DNA of 64,000 nucleotides from contig NZ_JAFCJX010000007.1 in the NCBI RefSeq assembly GCF_018130695.1, forward strand, positions 62,001 through 126,000. Direction: 5' to 3'. This document shows, piece by piece, positions 34,941 through 43,551 of this stretch. This stretch comes from Bradyrhizobium jicamae. Its GTDB lineage: Bacteria > Pseudomonadota > Alphaproteobacteria > Rhizobiales > Xanthobacteraceae. The position numbers were made by a program, and so were the translations under genes. Positions within the stretch are counted from its first letter, which is position 1; every line of letters begins with the position of its first letter. The notes under the pieces were generated by a model. The model worked only from the letters and a program-made list of their open reading frames with translations, did no database searches and was not told the DNA's origin.

Positions 34941-36629
34941 ATGGCTGCTGAAGATCGCGTCCTCGCTGACGGGGCGAAGTACATCGATTTCCAGACTGAT
35001 CCCTCGCGCTATCGGCACTGGAAGCTGGACGTCGCCGGCGACGTCGCGACGCTGACCATGGACGTCGACGAGAATGCCGGTCTGTTCGAAGGCTATCAGC
35101 TCAAGCTGAATTCCTACGACCTCGGCGTCGACATCGAGCTCGCGGATGCCGTGCAGCGGCTGCGCTTCGAGCATCCCGAAGTGAAGGTCGTGGTGATGCG
35201 CTCGGGCAAGAACCGCGTGTTCTGCGCCGGCGCCAACATCCGCATGCTCGCGGGCTCCACGCACGCCCACAAGGTCAACTTCTGCAAGTTCACCAACGAG
35301 ACCCGCAACGGTCTGGAAGATTCCAGCGAGAATTCCGGCCAACGCTTCATCACCGTCGTCAACGGCACCGCGGCCGGCGGCGGCTATGAGCTGGCGCTCG
35401 CGACCGATCACATCATGCTGGCCGATGACGGCGCGGCCGCCGTGTCGCTGCCGGAAGTGCCGCTGCTCGCGGTGCTGCCGGGCACCGGCGGCCTCACCCG
35501 CGTCGTCGACAAGCGCAAGGTGCGCCGCGACCACGCCGACTTCTTCTGCACCATCGAGGAAGGCATCAAGGGCAAGCGCGCCGTCGCGTGGCGGCTGGTC
35601 GACGAGATCGTGCCGAACAGCAAGCTCGAAGGCAAAGTCGCCGAGCGCGCCAAGGAGTTCGCGGCGAAGTCGACCCGCAACGGCAATGGCAAAGGCCTTG
35701 CGCTGACGCCGCTGAAACGCACCATCGACGACAGCGCGATCCGCTACGGCTTTGTGAGTGTCGACATCGATCGCGCCGCCCGCATCGCGACCATCTCGAT
35801 CAAGGCACCGGAGAGCGCACCGCCGGCCGATATCGACGGCCTCGTCGCGCAGGGCGCGGCGTTCTGGCCGCTGCAGGTCGCCCGCGAGCTCGATGACGCG
35901 ATCCTGCACCTGCGCATCAACGAGCTCGAGATCGCGATGCTCGTGTTCAAGAGCCATGGCGAGCGCGCCCATGTGCTCGGCTATGACGCCTTCCTCGAGG
36001 CCAACAAGGGCCATTGGCTGGTCAACGAAATCAGGCATTACTGGAAGCGGGTGCTCAAGCGCATCGACGTCACCTCGCGCACGCTGGTGACCTTGGTCGA
36101 GCCCGGCTCCTGCTTCGTCGGCACCTTGGCCGAGCTCGTGTTCGCCGCCGACCGCTCCTACATGCTGATCGGCCAGAAGCAGGGCGACAACCGCGCCCCG
36201 CCGATGATCGAGCTCTCAGCGATGAATTTCGGCCCCTATCCGATGAGCCACGGCCTGACCCGGCTGCAGTCGCGCTTCCAGGCCGATCCGGCGGATCTGG
36301 AGCGCGCGCAAGGGACGATCGGCAAGGCGCTCGATGCGGAAGAAGCCGAAGAGCTCGGCCTCGTCACCTTCGCGCTCGACGACATCGACTGGGACGACGA
36401 GGTCCGCGTGTTCCTGGAGGAGCGCACCTCGTTCTCGCCCGACGGCCTCACCGGCATGGAAGCCAATCTGCGCTTCGTCGGCCCGGAGACCATGGAATCG
36501 AAAATCTTCTCGCGCCTCACGGCGTGGCAGAACTGGATCTTCCAGCGGCCCAATGCCGTCGGTGAAGAGGGCGCGCTGCGCCGCTACGGCACCGGCCAGA
36601 AGGCGCAATTCGATATGACCCGCGTTTGA
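34941..36629 (+). CDS. boxC: 2,3-epoxybenzoyl-CoA dihydrolase
   Basis: A 562-residue protein of the enoyl-CoA hydratase superfamily with two crotonase-like domains. The first contains FCAGANIRMLAG and NGTAAGGGYELALA, and the second SCFVGTLAELVFAADRSYML. Its size and the opening PSRYRHWKLDVAGDVATL are typical of BoxC, which opens the epoxide ring of 2,3-epoxybenzoyl-CoA to 3,4-dehydroadipyl-CoA semialdehyde and formate. It follows the operator region directly. Confidence 0.93.
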   Translation: MAAEDRVLADGAKYIDFQTDPSRYRHWKLDVAGDVATLTMDVDENAGLFEGYQLKLNSYDLGVDIELADAVQRLRFEHPEVKVVVMRSGKNRVFCAGANIRMLAGSTHAHKVNFCKFTNETRNGLEDSSENSGQRFITVVNGTAAGGGYELALATDHIMLADDGAAAVSLPEVPLLAVLPGTGGLTRVVDKRKVRRDHADFFCTIEEGIKGKRAVAWRLVDEIVPNSKLEGKVAERAKEFAAKSTRNGNGKGLALTPLKRTIDDSAIRYGFVSVDIDRAARIATISIKAPESAPPADIDGLVAQGAAFWPLQVARELDDAILHLRINELEIAMLVFKSHGERAHVLGYDAFLEANKGHWLVNEIRHYWKRVLKRIDVTSRTLVTLVEPGSCFVGTLAELVFAADRSYMLIGQKQGDNRAPPMIELSAMNFGPYPMSHGLTRLQSRFQADPADLERAQGTIGKALDAEEAEELGLVTFALDDIDWDDEVRVFLEERTSFSPDGLTGMEANLRFVGPETMESKIFSRLTAWQNWIFQRPNAVGEEGALRRYGTGQKAQFDMTRV

Positions 36630-36635
36630 TTTCGC

Positions 36636-36752
36636 GTCCCGGGCGCTGCGCAGCACGCAAGTGATGCGCCGCAGAACCGGGACCCACCTGGACCACCGAA
36701 TGGGTCCCGGCTCTGCGGCGCACCGCTACGCGCTGCACCGCGTCCGGGACAA
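36636..36752. repeat. intergenic palindromic repeat, family R5
   Basis: GTCCCGGGCGCTGCGCAGCACGC and its counterpart GCGCTGCACCGCGTCCGGGAC flank GGGACCCA/TGGGTCCCGG. The second copy is at 53.98-54.12 kb. It separates boxC from boxB. Confidence 0.85.
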
Positions 36753-36773
36753 GAGACACAAAGGAGCACGGCC

Positions 36774-38225
36774 ATGAACATGAACATCATGAACGTCGAC
36801 TACTCGACCAAGATTCCCAACAACGTCGATCTTGCGTCCGACCGCCAAGTGCTCAAGGCGCTGGAAGGCTGGCATCCCGGCTATATGGACTGGTGGACCG
36901 ATATGGGGCCGGAAGGCTTTCAGCAGTCGCTGGTTTATCTGCGCACCGCCTATTCGGTCGATCCGCGCGGCTGGGCCAAGTTCGACTACGTCAAGATGCC
37001 GGAATATCGCTGGGGCATTCTCCTTGCTCCCCAGGAGGAAAATCGCGTCATCCCGTTCGGCGAGAATTACGGCAAGCCGGCCTGGCAGGAAGTCCCCGGC
37101 GAGCACCGCGCCACCTTGCGCCGCCTGATCGTGATCCAGGGCGACACCGAGCCTGCCTCGGTCGAGCAGCAGCGCCATCTCGGCAAGACCGCGCCCTCGC
37201 TCTACGACATGCGCAACCTGTTCCAGGTCAACGTCGAGGAAGGCCGCCATCTCTGGGCGATGGTCTACCTCTTGCAGAAATATTTCGGCCGCGACGGCCG
37301 CGAGGAGGCCGATGATTTGTTGCGCCGCCGCTCGGGTGATGCGGATTCTCCGCGCATGCTCGGCGCCTTCAACGAGGCGACGCCGGACTGGCTGTCCTTC
37401 TTCATGTTCACCTACTTCACCGACCGCGACGGCAAGATGCAGTTGCACTCGCTCGCGCAGTCCGGCTTCGATCCGCTGTCGCGCACCTGCCGCTTCATGC
37501 TGACCGAAGAAGCCCACCACATGTTCGTCGGCGAGACCGGCATCAGCCGCGTCGTGCAGCGTACCTGCGAGGCGATGAAGGAAGCCGGCATCACCGATCC
37601 CAACGAGATCGAGAAGATCCGCGCGCTCGGCGTGATCGACCTGCCGACCATCCAGAAGAAGCTGAACCTGCACTACTCGCTGTCGCTCGACCTGTTCGGC
37701 TCGGAGGTCTCGACCAACGCGGCGAACGCCTTCAACGCCGGCATCAAGGGCCGCTACAAGGAAACCACGATCGACGACGATCACCAGCTCAAGAGCTCGA
37801 CCTATCCGGTGATGAAGATGATCGACGGCCAGATCAAGCTGGTCGACGAGCCGGCGCTGACCGCACTCAACATGCGCCTGCGCGACGACTACACGCAGGA
37901 TTGCGTCAAGGGCATGCTGCGCTGGAACAAGGTGATCTCGACCACCGGCATCAACTTCACGCTCAAATGCCCGCATGTCGCCTTCCATCGCCAGATCGGC
38001 GAGTTCAAGGATATCCAGGCAACGCCGGAAGGTTTGCTGATCGACGACGCGACCTGGGCCAAGCGCAAGAACGAGTGGCTGCCGTCCTCCGCCGACGGCG
38101 ACTTCATCGCCTCGCTGATGAAGCCCGTCACCGAGGCCGGCCAGTTCGCCTCCTGGATCTCGCCGCCCAAGGTCGGCATCGACAACAAGCCGGGCGACTT
38201 CGAGTATGTGAGGATCGAGACCTGA
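36774..38225 (+). CDS. boxB: benzoyl-CoA 2,3-epoxidase, oxygenase component
   Basis: A 483-residue di-iron oxygenase component. Carboxylate-and-histidine motifs VNVEEGRHLW and LTEEAHHMFVG are the two helix iron sites, preceded by GWHPGYMDWW. With BoxA (the FAD/Fe-S reductase) it forms 2,3-epoxybenzoyl-CoA from benzoyl-CoA, NADPH and O2. boxA is not seen in this window. Its ATG has an AAAGGAGC site. The start could instead be the internal Met at residue 3 or 6. Confidence 0.94.
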   Translation: MNMNIMNVDYSTKIPNNVDLASDRQVLKALEGWHPGYMDWWTDMGPEGFQQSLVYLRTAYSVDPRGWAKFDYVKMPEYRWGILLAPQEENRVIPFGENYGKPAWQEVPGEHRATLRRLIVIQGDTEPASVEQQRHLGKTAPSLYDMRNLFQVNVEEGRHLWAMVYLLQKYFGRDGREEADDLLRRRSGDADSPRMLGAFNEATPDWLSFFMFTYFTDRDGKMQLHSLAQSGFDPLSRTCRFMLTEEAHHMFVGETGISRVVQRTCEAMKEAGITDPNEIEKIRALGVIDLPTIQKKLNLHYSLSLDLFGSEVSTNAANAFNAGIKGRYKETTIDDDHQLKSSTYPVMKMIDGQIKLVDEPALTALNMRLRDDYTQDCVKGMLRWNKVISTTGINFTLKCPHVAFHRQIGEFKDIQATPEGLLIDDATWAKRKNEWLPSSADGDFIASLMKPVTEAGQFASWISPPKVGIDNKPGDFEYVRIET

Positions 38226-38241
38226 TCTTCGCGCCTCTCTA

Positions 38242-38396
38242 CTTCGCCTCTCCCCGCCCGCGGGGAGAGGCCGGATCGCATCGATAGATGCGATCCGGGT
38301 GAGGGGGACTCTCCGCGAGCACAATGGTCCCCGTGTTCGCGGTGACAGCCCCTCACCCCAACCCTCTCCCCGCAAGAGCGGGGCGAGGGAGCGCAC
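38242..38396. repeat. intergenic palindromic repeat, family R1
   Basis: CGCCTCTCCCCGCCCGCGGGG and CCTCTCCCCGCAAGAGCGGGGCGAGG hairpins enclose GGATCGCATCGATAGATGCGATCC and GGGTGAGGGGGAC/CCCCTCACCCC arms. It lies between convergent boxB and the dehydrogenase gene. Confidence 0.85.
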
Positions 38397-38408
38397 TGTC
38401 GCCTTGCC

Positions 38409-39209
38409 TTACCCCGCAATCTCCAGCCCCGCGGTCCCGTAGACCACGCCGCCGTCCACCGCGATGGTGTTGCCGACCACATAGTCGCCGGCGCGCGAGG
38501 CGAGGTAGATCGCGACACCCGCCATGTCCTCATCGGTGCCGATGCGCTTTGCCGGAATGCGCTTCGCCACAGCTTCCGCCTCGTCGCGCGCGGCGCGGTT
38601 CATGTCGGACGCAAACGCGCCCGGCGCGATCGCGGTCACGTTGATGTTGTCCTTGATCAGGCGGGTCGCCATCCGCCGCGTCAGATGGATCACCGCGGCC
38701 TTGCTCGCGGCATAAGAATAGGTCTCCATCGGATTGACGAAGATGCCGTCGATCGAGGCGATGTTGATCACCTTGCCCGGCTTCTGGTGGCTCGCCGCCG
38801 CGCGCAGCGGCTTAGCCAGCGCTTTCGTCAGAAAGAAGATCGACTTCACATTCAAATTCATCACCTTGTCCCAGCCGCTCTCCGGGAATTCGTCGAAGTC
38901 GGCACCCCAGGCAGCGCCGGCATTGTTGACGAGGATGTCGAGCTTCGGCTCGAGCTTGATGATCTCGGAGGCCAACTTGTTGCAGCCGTCGACGGTCGAG
39001 ATGTCGATCGGCAGCGCGATGCACTCGCCGCCATATTCCGCCGTCAATTCCTTGGCGGTCGCCTCGCACGGGCCGGCCTTGCGGGCGGTGATGTAGACCT
39101 TCGCCGCGCCCTGCGCGAGGAAGCCGGCCGCGATCATCTTGCCGATGCCGCGCGAGCCGCCGGTCACGAGCGCGACGCGGCCTTTGAGTGAGAACAGATC
39201 CTTGAACAT
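38409..39209 (-). CDS. short-chain dehydrogenase/reductase
   Basis: A 266-residue Rossmann-fold SDR: TGGSRGIGKMIA (cofactor loop), LVNNAGAAWG, NIASIDG (catalytic Ser) and YSYAASKAAV (Tyr-x3-Lys), then a C-terminal GNTIAVDGG. The start at 39209 is the normal beginning (MFKDLFSLKGRVALVTGG); the open frame upstream runs into the antisense of the deacetylase gene. It is next to the box genes and could act on a ring-fission semialdehyde or alcohol, but this is not shown. The cofactor is probably NADP, from TGGSRGIG. Confidence 0.85.
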   Translation of the reverse strand: MFKDLFSLKGRVALVTGGSRGIGKMIAAGFLAQGAAKVYITARKAGPCEATAKELTAEYGGECIALPIDISTVDGCNKLASEIIKLEPKLDILVNNAGAAWGADFDEFPESGWDKVMNLNVKSIFFLTKALAKPLRAAASHQKPGKVINIASIDGIFVNPMETYSYAASKAAVIHLTRRMATRLIKDNINVTAIAPGAFASDMNRAARDEAEAVAKRIPAKRIGTDEDMAGVAIYLASRAGDYVVGNTIAVDGGVVYGTAGLEIAG

Positions 39210-39283
39210 GGTGCTTCCTCCGTTTGCCTTGCCGCCGGTTTTGGGCGGGGGAGGGCGGCGAGTCAAGGAAGGGTGCGCGCGCC

Positions 39284-40342
39284 TCACGCCGCGTCGATGC
39301 GGCGGAATCCGTTCCACATCGCCGTCGCGGCGCCCGAGGTCAGCACCGGCAGGATGCGCTGATCCTGGTAGTTGCCGTTGAGCGAGACGCGCTGCAGCGC
39401 CGTCAGATGGTCGGCGCTCTCGGGGAAGATCATGCCGGGCCGCGTCGTCACCGCGGTCTTGAAGCCGGCCGCCTTGGCGAGCGCGAATTCGCGCGGTCCG
39501 GCGGCGATCCGGTCGCCGTAAGGGTAGGCCAGATGCAGCGCCTGGCGTTGCAGCGCCGCCTCGATCCGCGCGCGGCTGGTCGACAGTTCGTGGGCTGCGA
39601 CCTCCTCGCTCTGCTTGGCGAGATTGCAGTGGGTGATGGTATGCGCGCCGATCGTCACCAGCGGATCGTCCGCAAACGCCTTCAGCTCGTCCCAGGACAT
39701 GCACAGCTCGCGCGCGATGCCGGTCTCGTCGACGCCGTGCCTGGTACACAGCGCCGAGATCTCGCGCTGCATGTCGTGCTCGCCCGGCAGCGAGCGCAGC
39801 CAGTCATGCATGCGGTCGAACGCCGCCTGCTTGGCCTGCGCCGTCGAGGCATCGAGGCGTGTCATGATGCCGCCGATCGGCACCTCGATCGCCGAGGCGT
39901 TGGCGATCGCCCGCTCCAGCGCGACCCACCACAGCCGCCCGGTGCCTTCGGCGAAGTCGCTCGCGACATAGACCGTGAACGGCGCGCCGAATTCGCGCAT
40001 CACCGGCAGCGCGAAGTCGCGGTTGTCGCGGTAGCCGTCGTCGAAGGTGAAGCAGGCGAAGCGCCGCGCGAAATTCCGTTCGGTGAGACGCTGATGCGCC
40101 TCGTCCATGGCGACGATGTCGATGTCGAGGTCGCGCAGATGCGACAGCATCGCGCGCAGGAACTCGGGCTCGACCTCAAGATGGTGATTCGGCTGGAATG
40201 CATCCGCGCGCCGGGGGCGGACGTGATGCAGCATGAAGACGGCGCCGACGCCCGCGAACAGCGGCCGCAGCAGCCGGTGCGCGCCCGAAAAGTACAGCGC
40301 TTCGAGCCCGGCGCGGATCACTGTCTTTTTCAACTGTTTCAT
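39284..40342 (-). CDS. polysaccharide deacetylase-family protein
   Basis: A 352-residue protein with the NodB homology domain: FTFDDGYRDNRDFALPVM near residue 97 (metal-binding Asp pair), THCNLAKQS, and LAYPYGDR in the C-terminal half. The start at 40342 (MKQLKKTVIRAGLEALYF) puts a short hydrophobic N-terminus on the protein and no signal peptide is obvious. A deacetylase of N-acetylated sugar polymers is likely. The sequence is not NodB itself (no nod genes around it), so the substrate may be envelope or capsule polysaccharide. Confidence 0.83.
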   Translation of the reverse strand: MKQLKKTVIRAGLEALYFSGAHRLLRPLFAGVGAVFMLHHVRPRRADAFQPNHHLEVEPEFLRAMLSHLRDLDIDIVAMDEAHQRLTERNFARRFACFTFDDGYRDNRDFALPVMREFGAPFTVYVASDFAEGTGRLWWVALERAIANASAIEVPIGGIMTRLDASTAQAKQAAFDRMHDWLRSLPGEHDMQREISALCTRHGVDETGIARELCMSWDELKAFADDPLVTIGAHTITHCNLAKQSEEVAAHELSTSRARIEAALQRQALHLAYPYGDRIAAGPREFALAKAAGFKTAVTTRPGMIFPESADHLTALQRVSLNGNYQDQRILPVLTSGAATAMWNGFRRIDAA

Positions 40343-40511
40343 TCGGGCGCGGGCCGGCCGGTTTGCATTTCCATCAGAACTTAGCGAAACAGCGCTGAAG
40401 AAACGGTTAGTCCGGGCGCTCCCTGGGAGCTCTGCCGGGCGGTTCCATTTCGGGTTTGACAGCCAGCCAAGGGTTTGTTTTCTCTCTACTTCCGGAGCCG
40501 CAGGACCCCGA

Positions 40512-41906
40512 ATGCACGGACTATATAAGTGGAGTAGCAAATGGTGGCCGGGTGTGATTCCGCTGGTCATCCTTTGGGGTATCGCGGCCTGGTCGAGCAC
40601 GGCAACGGTCGAGGGCGATCTTGCCGCGCGTTCTAATGCCGCATTGAAGGACACTGTACTCGACAAACGTCGCATAAGCGTCGACGGCCGCGACGTCACC
40701 TTCGCCGCCAGCGCCTTCTCCGAGGACGGCCGCCTCAGCGCCGTCGCCTCCGTCGAGACGGTGCCCGGGGTGCGCCTGGTTAACGACGAGACCCGCCTGA
40801 TCGCCGAAGCCAAGCCGTTCGTCTGGTCGGCGGAGCGCGACGTCTTGCGCGTGACGCTCGGCGGCAGCTCGCCATTGCCGGCAAGCAAGAGCAAGTTGAC
40901 GGAAGCTGCGAAGGCCGCGCTCGGCGGCGTCGAGGTGGTCGATCAGATGGGGCTCGCGCGTGGCGCCCCGCAGCGCTTCGACAGCGTCGCGGTGCTTTTG
41001 ATCGACCAGATCGGCAAGCTGAAGGAAGGCAAGATCACGCTGACCGACAACAAGGTCAATCTGTCGGGCATGGCGCGCGAGCTTGGCGGCCGCGAGGCGA
41101 TCGCCGCCGCGCTGAAGAATTTGCCCGACGGCTATTCGGTCGCCGCCAACGACATCAAGGCGCCGCCTTACGTGTTCCAGGCCTACAAGGACCCGGTCGC
41201 GGTGACGCTGACGCTGACCGGCTACGTGCCCGACAACACCGTGCATGCCGCGCTGGTCGCGTCTGCGGGCCGCAAATTCTTCAGCGAGAAGGTCGTCGAC
41301 AATCTCAAGGCCAGCATCGGCGCGCCCTCGGGCTTCGCCAACGCCGTGGTGCCCGCGCTCGGTGCGCTGTCGCGGCTGTCGACCGGCACGCTCGTGGTGT
41401 CGGATCGCGAGGTCAAGCTGTCGGGCGATGCCTTCTATGAAGCCGCCGCCAACCAGATCCGCGCCGGGCTCGGCAAGGACTTTCCGCAGGGCTGGCAGTA
41501 CAAGGCCGAGATCTCGGTGAAGCCGGCGGCGGCGCCGGTCGATCCCACGGTGTGCCAGCAGCTCTTCGCCGACATCCTGGCGAAAGCCCGCATCCGTTTC
41601 GAATCCGGCAAGGCCGACATCGTCGCCGATTCCGCCGGCCTGCTCGATCGCCTGATCGAGACCGCGATGCGCTGCCCAAGCACCACGATCGAGATCGCCG
41701 GCCATACCGACAGCGACGGTGACGAGGCGGCCAACCAGACGCTCTCGGAAAAGCGCGCCCAGGCGGTGGTGGACTACATGGTTCGCGCCGGCCTGCCGGC
41801 CAACCGCTTCATGCCGGTCGGCTATGGCAGCACGCAGCCGCTCGGCGCCAATGACACCGAAGATGGCAAGGCGCAGAACCGCCGCATCGATTTCGTGGTG
41901 AAGTGA
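40512..41906 (+). CDS. OmpA-family envelope protein
   Basis: A 464-residue protein with one N-terminal helix (about residues 13-26, GVIPLVILWGIAAW), two repeated alpha/beta segments of BON-like type across about residues 45-330, and a C-terminal OmpA/peptidoglycan-binding domain (IRFESGKADIVADSAGLL, IAGHTDSDGDEAANQTLSEKRAQAV, GYGSTQPLGANDTEDGKAQNRRIDFVV). It is anchored in the inner membrane with the OmpA domain in the periplasm. The next gene begins three bases after its stop. Confidence 0.85.
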   Translation: MHGLYKWSSKWWPGVIPLVILWGIAAWSSTATVEGDLAARSNAALKDTVLDKRRISVDGRDVTFAASAFSEDGRLSAVASVETVPGVRLVNDETRLIAEAKPFVWSAERDVLRVTLGGSSPLPASKSKLTEAAKAALGGVEVVDQMGLARGAPQRFDSVAVLLIDQIGKLKEGKITLTDNKVNLSGMARELGGREAIAAALKNLPDGYSVAANDIKAPPYVFQAYKDPVAVTLTLTGYVPDNTVHAALVASAGRKFFSEKVVDNLKASIGAPSGFANAVVPALGALSRLSTGTLVVSDREVKLSGDAFYEAAANQIRAGLGKDFPQGWQYKAEISVKPAAAPVDPTVCQQLFADILAKARIRFESGKADIVADSAGLLDRLIETAMRCPSTTIEIAGHTDSDGDEAANQTLSEKRAQAVVDYMVRAGLPANRFMPVGYGSTQPLGANDTEDGKAQNRRIDFVVK

Positions 41907-41908
41907 CG

Positions 41909-42205
41909 ATGACCGCGCTCGCAACATTCTTCTGGGGTTGGCTGCTCGGGGCGTTCCTGCTCGGCTTCTGCATGGGCTGGATCGCGGTGGTGCACCGTGC
42001 GCGGGGCGTCTCGAAGCTGCAGATGCGGCTGCTGTCGCTGCTCGCGATCGCGCTGGTGGCGGCCTCGGCGGCGCATGTGGTGCCCGGCCGCTTCGGCTAC
42101 TGGCTCGACCTCTTCCTGGTGATGTTCGCGCTCTACCTGGTCGGCTGCGCCATCGGCTCCTGGCTGCGGGACTGGGTGGTCACGCGCAGCCAGCCGGTGA
42201 GGTGA
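41909..42205 (+). CDS. small membrane protein of unknown function
   Basis: A 98-residue protein with three hydrophobic segments (FFWGWLLGAFLLGFCMGWIAVV, LLSLLAIALVAASAAHVV, YWLDLFLVMFALYLVGCAIGSW). It starts right after the OmpA-family stop and is probably co-transcribed and co-functional with it. I recognise no domain. A GTG at 41903 would add two residues. Confidence 0.75.
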   Translation: MTALATFFWGWLLGAFLLGFCMGWIAVVHRARGVSKLQMRLLSLLAIALVAASAAHVVPGRFGYWLDLFLVMFALYLVGCAIGSWLRDWVVTRSQPVR

Positions 42206-42495
42206 GACGCCGGTGAGCGGCGGCGTGTCAGCGGACCGAAATCCTAGCCCGCAGCAGGCCGTCCGAACGCGTTTTGACCCGGTTGCGACAAATCCTCCAC
42301 GGATGCGGCGGCAAAATGCTCAAATTTGTGCACCCGCTGTCATGAATCGTCCCTAATATGTTGAACACGCGCGTTTTATTGTCTTTTGATGGATTTTCCT
42401 CCGACGGAAAACGCGCTAATGGGGCAGGGAACAGCGAAGCGATGGCGGGGTTTCGCCCGGTGGCCGTCGTCGCAGGATCGCAAGTCGAGGTCTAG
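42206..42495. other. 290-base gap before the flippase-like gene
   Basis: Begins with a GC hairpin (about 42209-42231, GACGCCG/CGGCGTC) that may end the preceding operon. The centre (42340-42400) is AT-richer and probably contains the promoter of the next gene. No coding-like frame is seen. Confidence 0.45.
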
Positions 42496-43551
42496 ATGCT
42501 GGAAGCAATCCGCAGGGCGATCGCGTTTCTGCGCCAGAAGCAAGTCCTGCACAAGCTGGGCGTTGTCATCAGCATCACCGTGATCGCGATCGCCTGCTAT
42601 GTGCTCTACCACATGCTGCGCGGCATCGATTCCAACGAGGTGATCGAGGCCATCAAGGGCACCGAGCCGCGCCAGATCGCGCTCGCTGCGCTGTTCGTGG
42701 CGGCCGGCTATTTCACCCTGACCTTCTATGATCTGTTCGCGGTGCGTGCGATCGGCCACGCCCATGTGCCCTACCGCGTCAACGCGCTGGCGGCCTTCAC
42801 CTCCTATTCGATCGGCCACAATGTCGGTGCCAGCGTCTTCACCGGCGGCGCGGTGCGCTACCGCATCTATTCGGCCTGGGGCCTGAACGCGATCGACGTC
42901 GCCAAGATCTGCTTCCTGGCCGGCCTGACTTTCTGGCTCGGCAATGCCGCCGTGCTCGGCCTCGGCATCGCCTATCATCCGGAGGCCGCCGCCAATATCG
43001 ACCAGCTGCCGCCCTGGCTGAACCGCACCGCGGCACTCACGATCATCGTCGCCCTGGTCGCCTATGTGGTCTGGGTTTGGACCCAGCCGCGCGTGGTCGG
43101 CCGCGGCCCCTGGACGGTGACCCTGCCCGGCGGGCCGCTGACGCTGCTGCAGATCGTGATCGGCATCGTCGACCTCGGCTTCTGTGCGCTGGCGATGTAC
43201 GTGCTGGTGCCCGACGAGCCCAATCTCGGCTTCATCGTGGTGGCCGTGATCTTCGTCTCCGCGACCTTGCTCGGCTTCGCCAGCCATTCCCCCGGCGGCC
43301 TCGGCGTGTTCGACGCCGCGATGCTGGTCGGCCTCTGGCAGATGGACCGCGAGGACCTGCTCGGCGGCATGCTGCTGTTCCGGGTCCTCTATTATATTGC
43401 GCCCTTTGTCATATCTGTAATCTTGCTGACGCTTCGGGAAGTTATCCTCGGTGCCCGACTCAAACGGCTGCCGCAGGCTGATTCGGGTCCCCACGCCGAG
43501 CCGCACCATGAGGCGGTTTATGTGCGCAAGCGTGGCGACACCGGCGTCTGA
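42496..43551 (+). CDS. lysylphosphatidylglycerol-synthase-type membrane protein (YbhN family)
   Basis: A 351-residue inner-membrane protein with about eight helices and the YbhN/LPG-synthase transmembrane signature (FTSYSIGHNVGASVFTGGAVRYRIY, GFASHSPGGLGVFDAAML). There is no C-terminal aminoacyl-transferase domain, so it is the membrane flippase-like half only. It overlaps the phoR start by a base (TGATG), so they are coupled; its link to phosphate control is unexplained. Confidence 0.85.
   Translation: MLEAIRRAIAFLRQKQVLHKLGVVISITVIAIACYVLYHMLRGIDSNEVIEAIKGTEPRQIALAALFVAAGYFTLTFYDLFAVRAIGHAHVPYRVNALAAFTSYSIGHNVGASVFTGGAVRYRIYSAWGLNAIDVAKICFLAGLTFWLGNAAVLGLGIAYHPEAAANIDQLPPWLNRTAALTIIVALVAYVVWVWTQPRVVGRGPWTVTLPGGPLTLLQIVIGIVDLGFCALAMYVLVPDEPNLGFIVVAVIFVSATLLGFASHSPGGLGVFDAAMLVGLWQMDREDLLGGMLLFRVLYYIAPFVISVILLTLREVILGARLKRLPQADSGPHAEPHHEAVYVRKRGDTGV

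Noticed and set aside
36726..38396. A 556-codon minus-strand open frame over boxB.
   Set aside because: It runs through repeats on both sides and lacks any motif; boxB on the plus strand is certain.
39210..39749. Upstream continuation of the dehydrogenase reading frame.
   Set aside because: It overlaps the polysaccharide deacetylase coding region in another frame, and a normal SDR start exists at 39209.
39284..40342. nodB nodulation gene.
   Set aside because: It has the NodB-type deacetylase domain but no nod box or other nod genes nearby, and it is longer than typical NodB.
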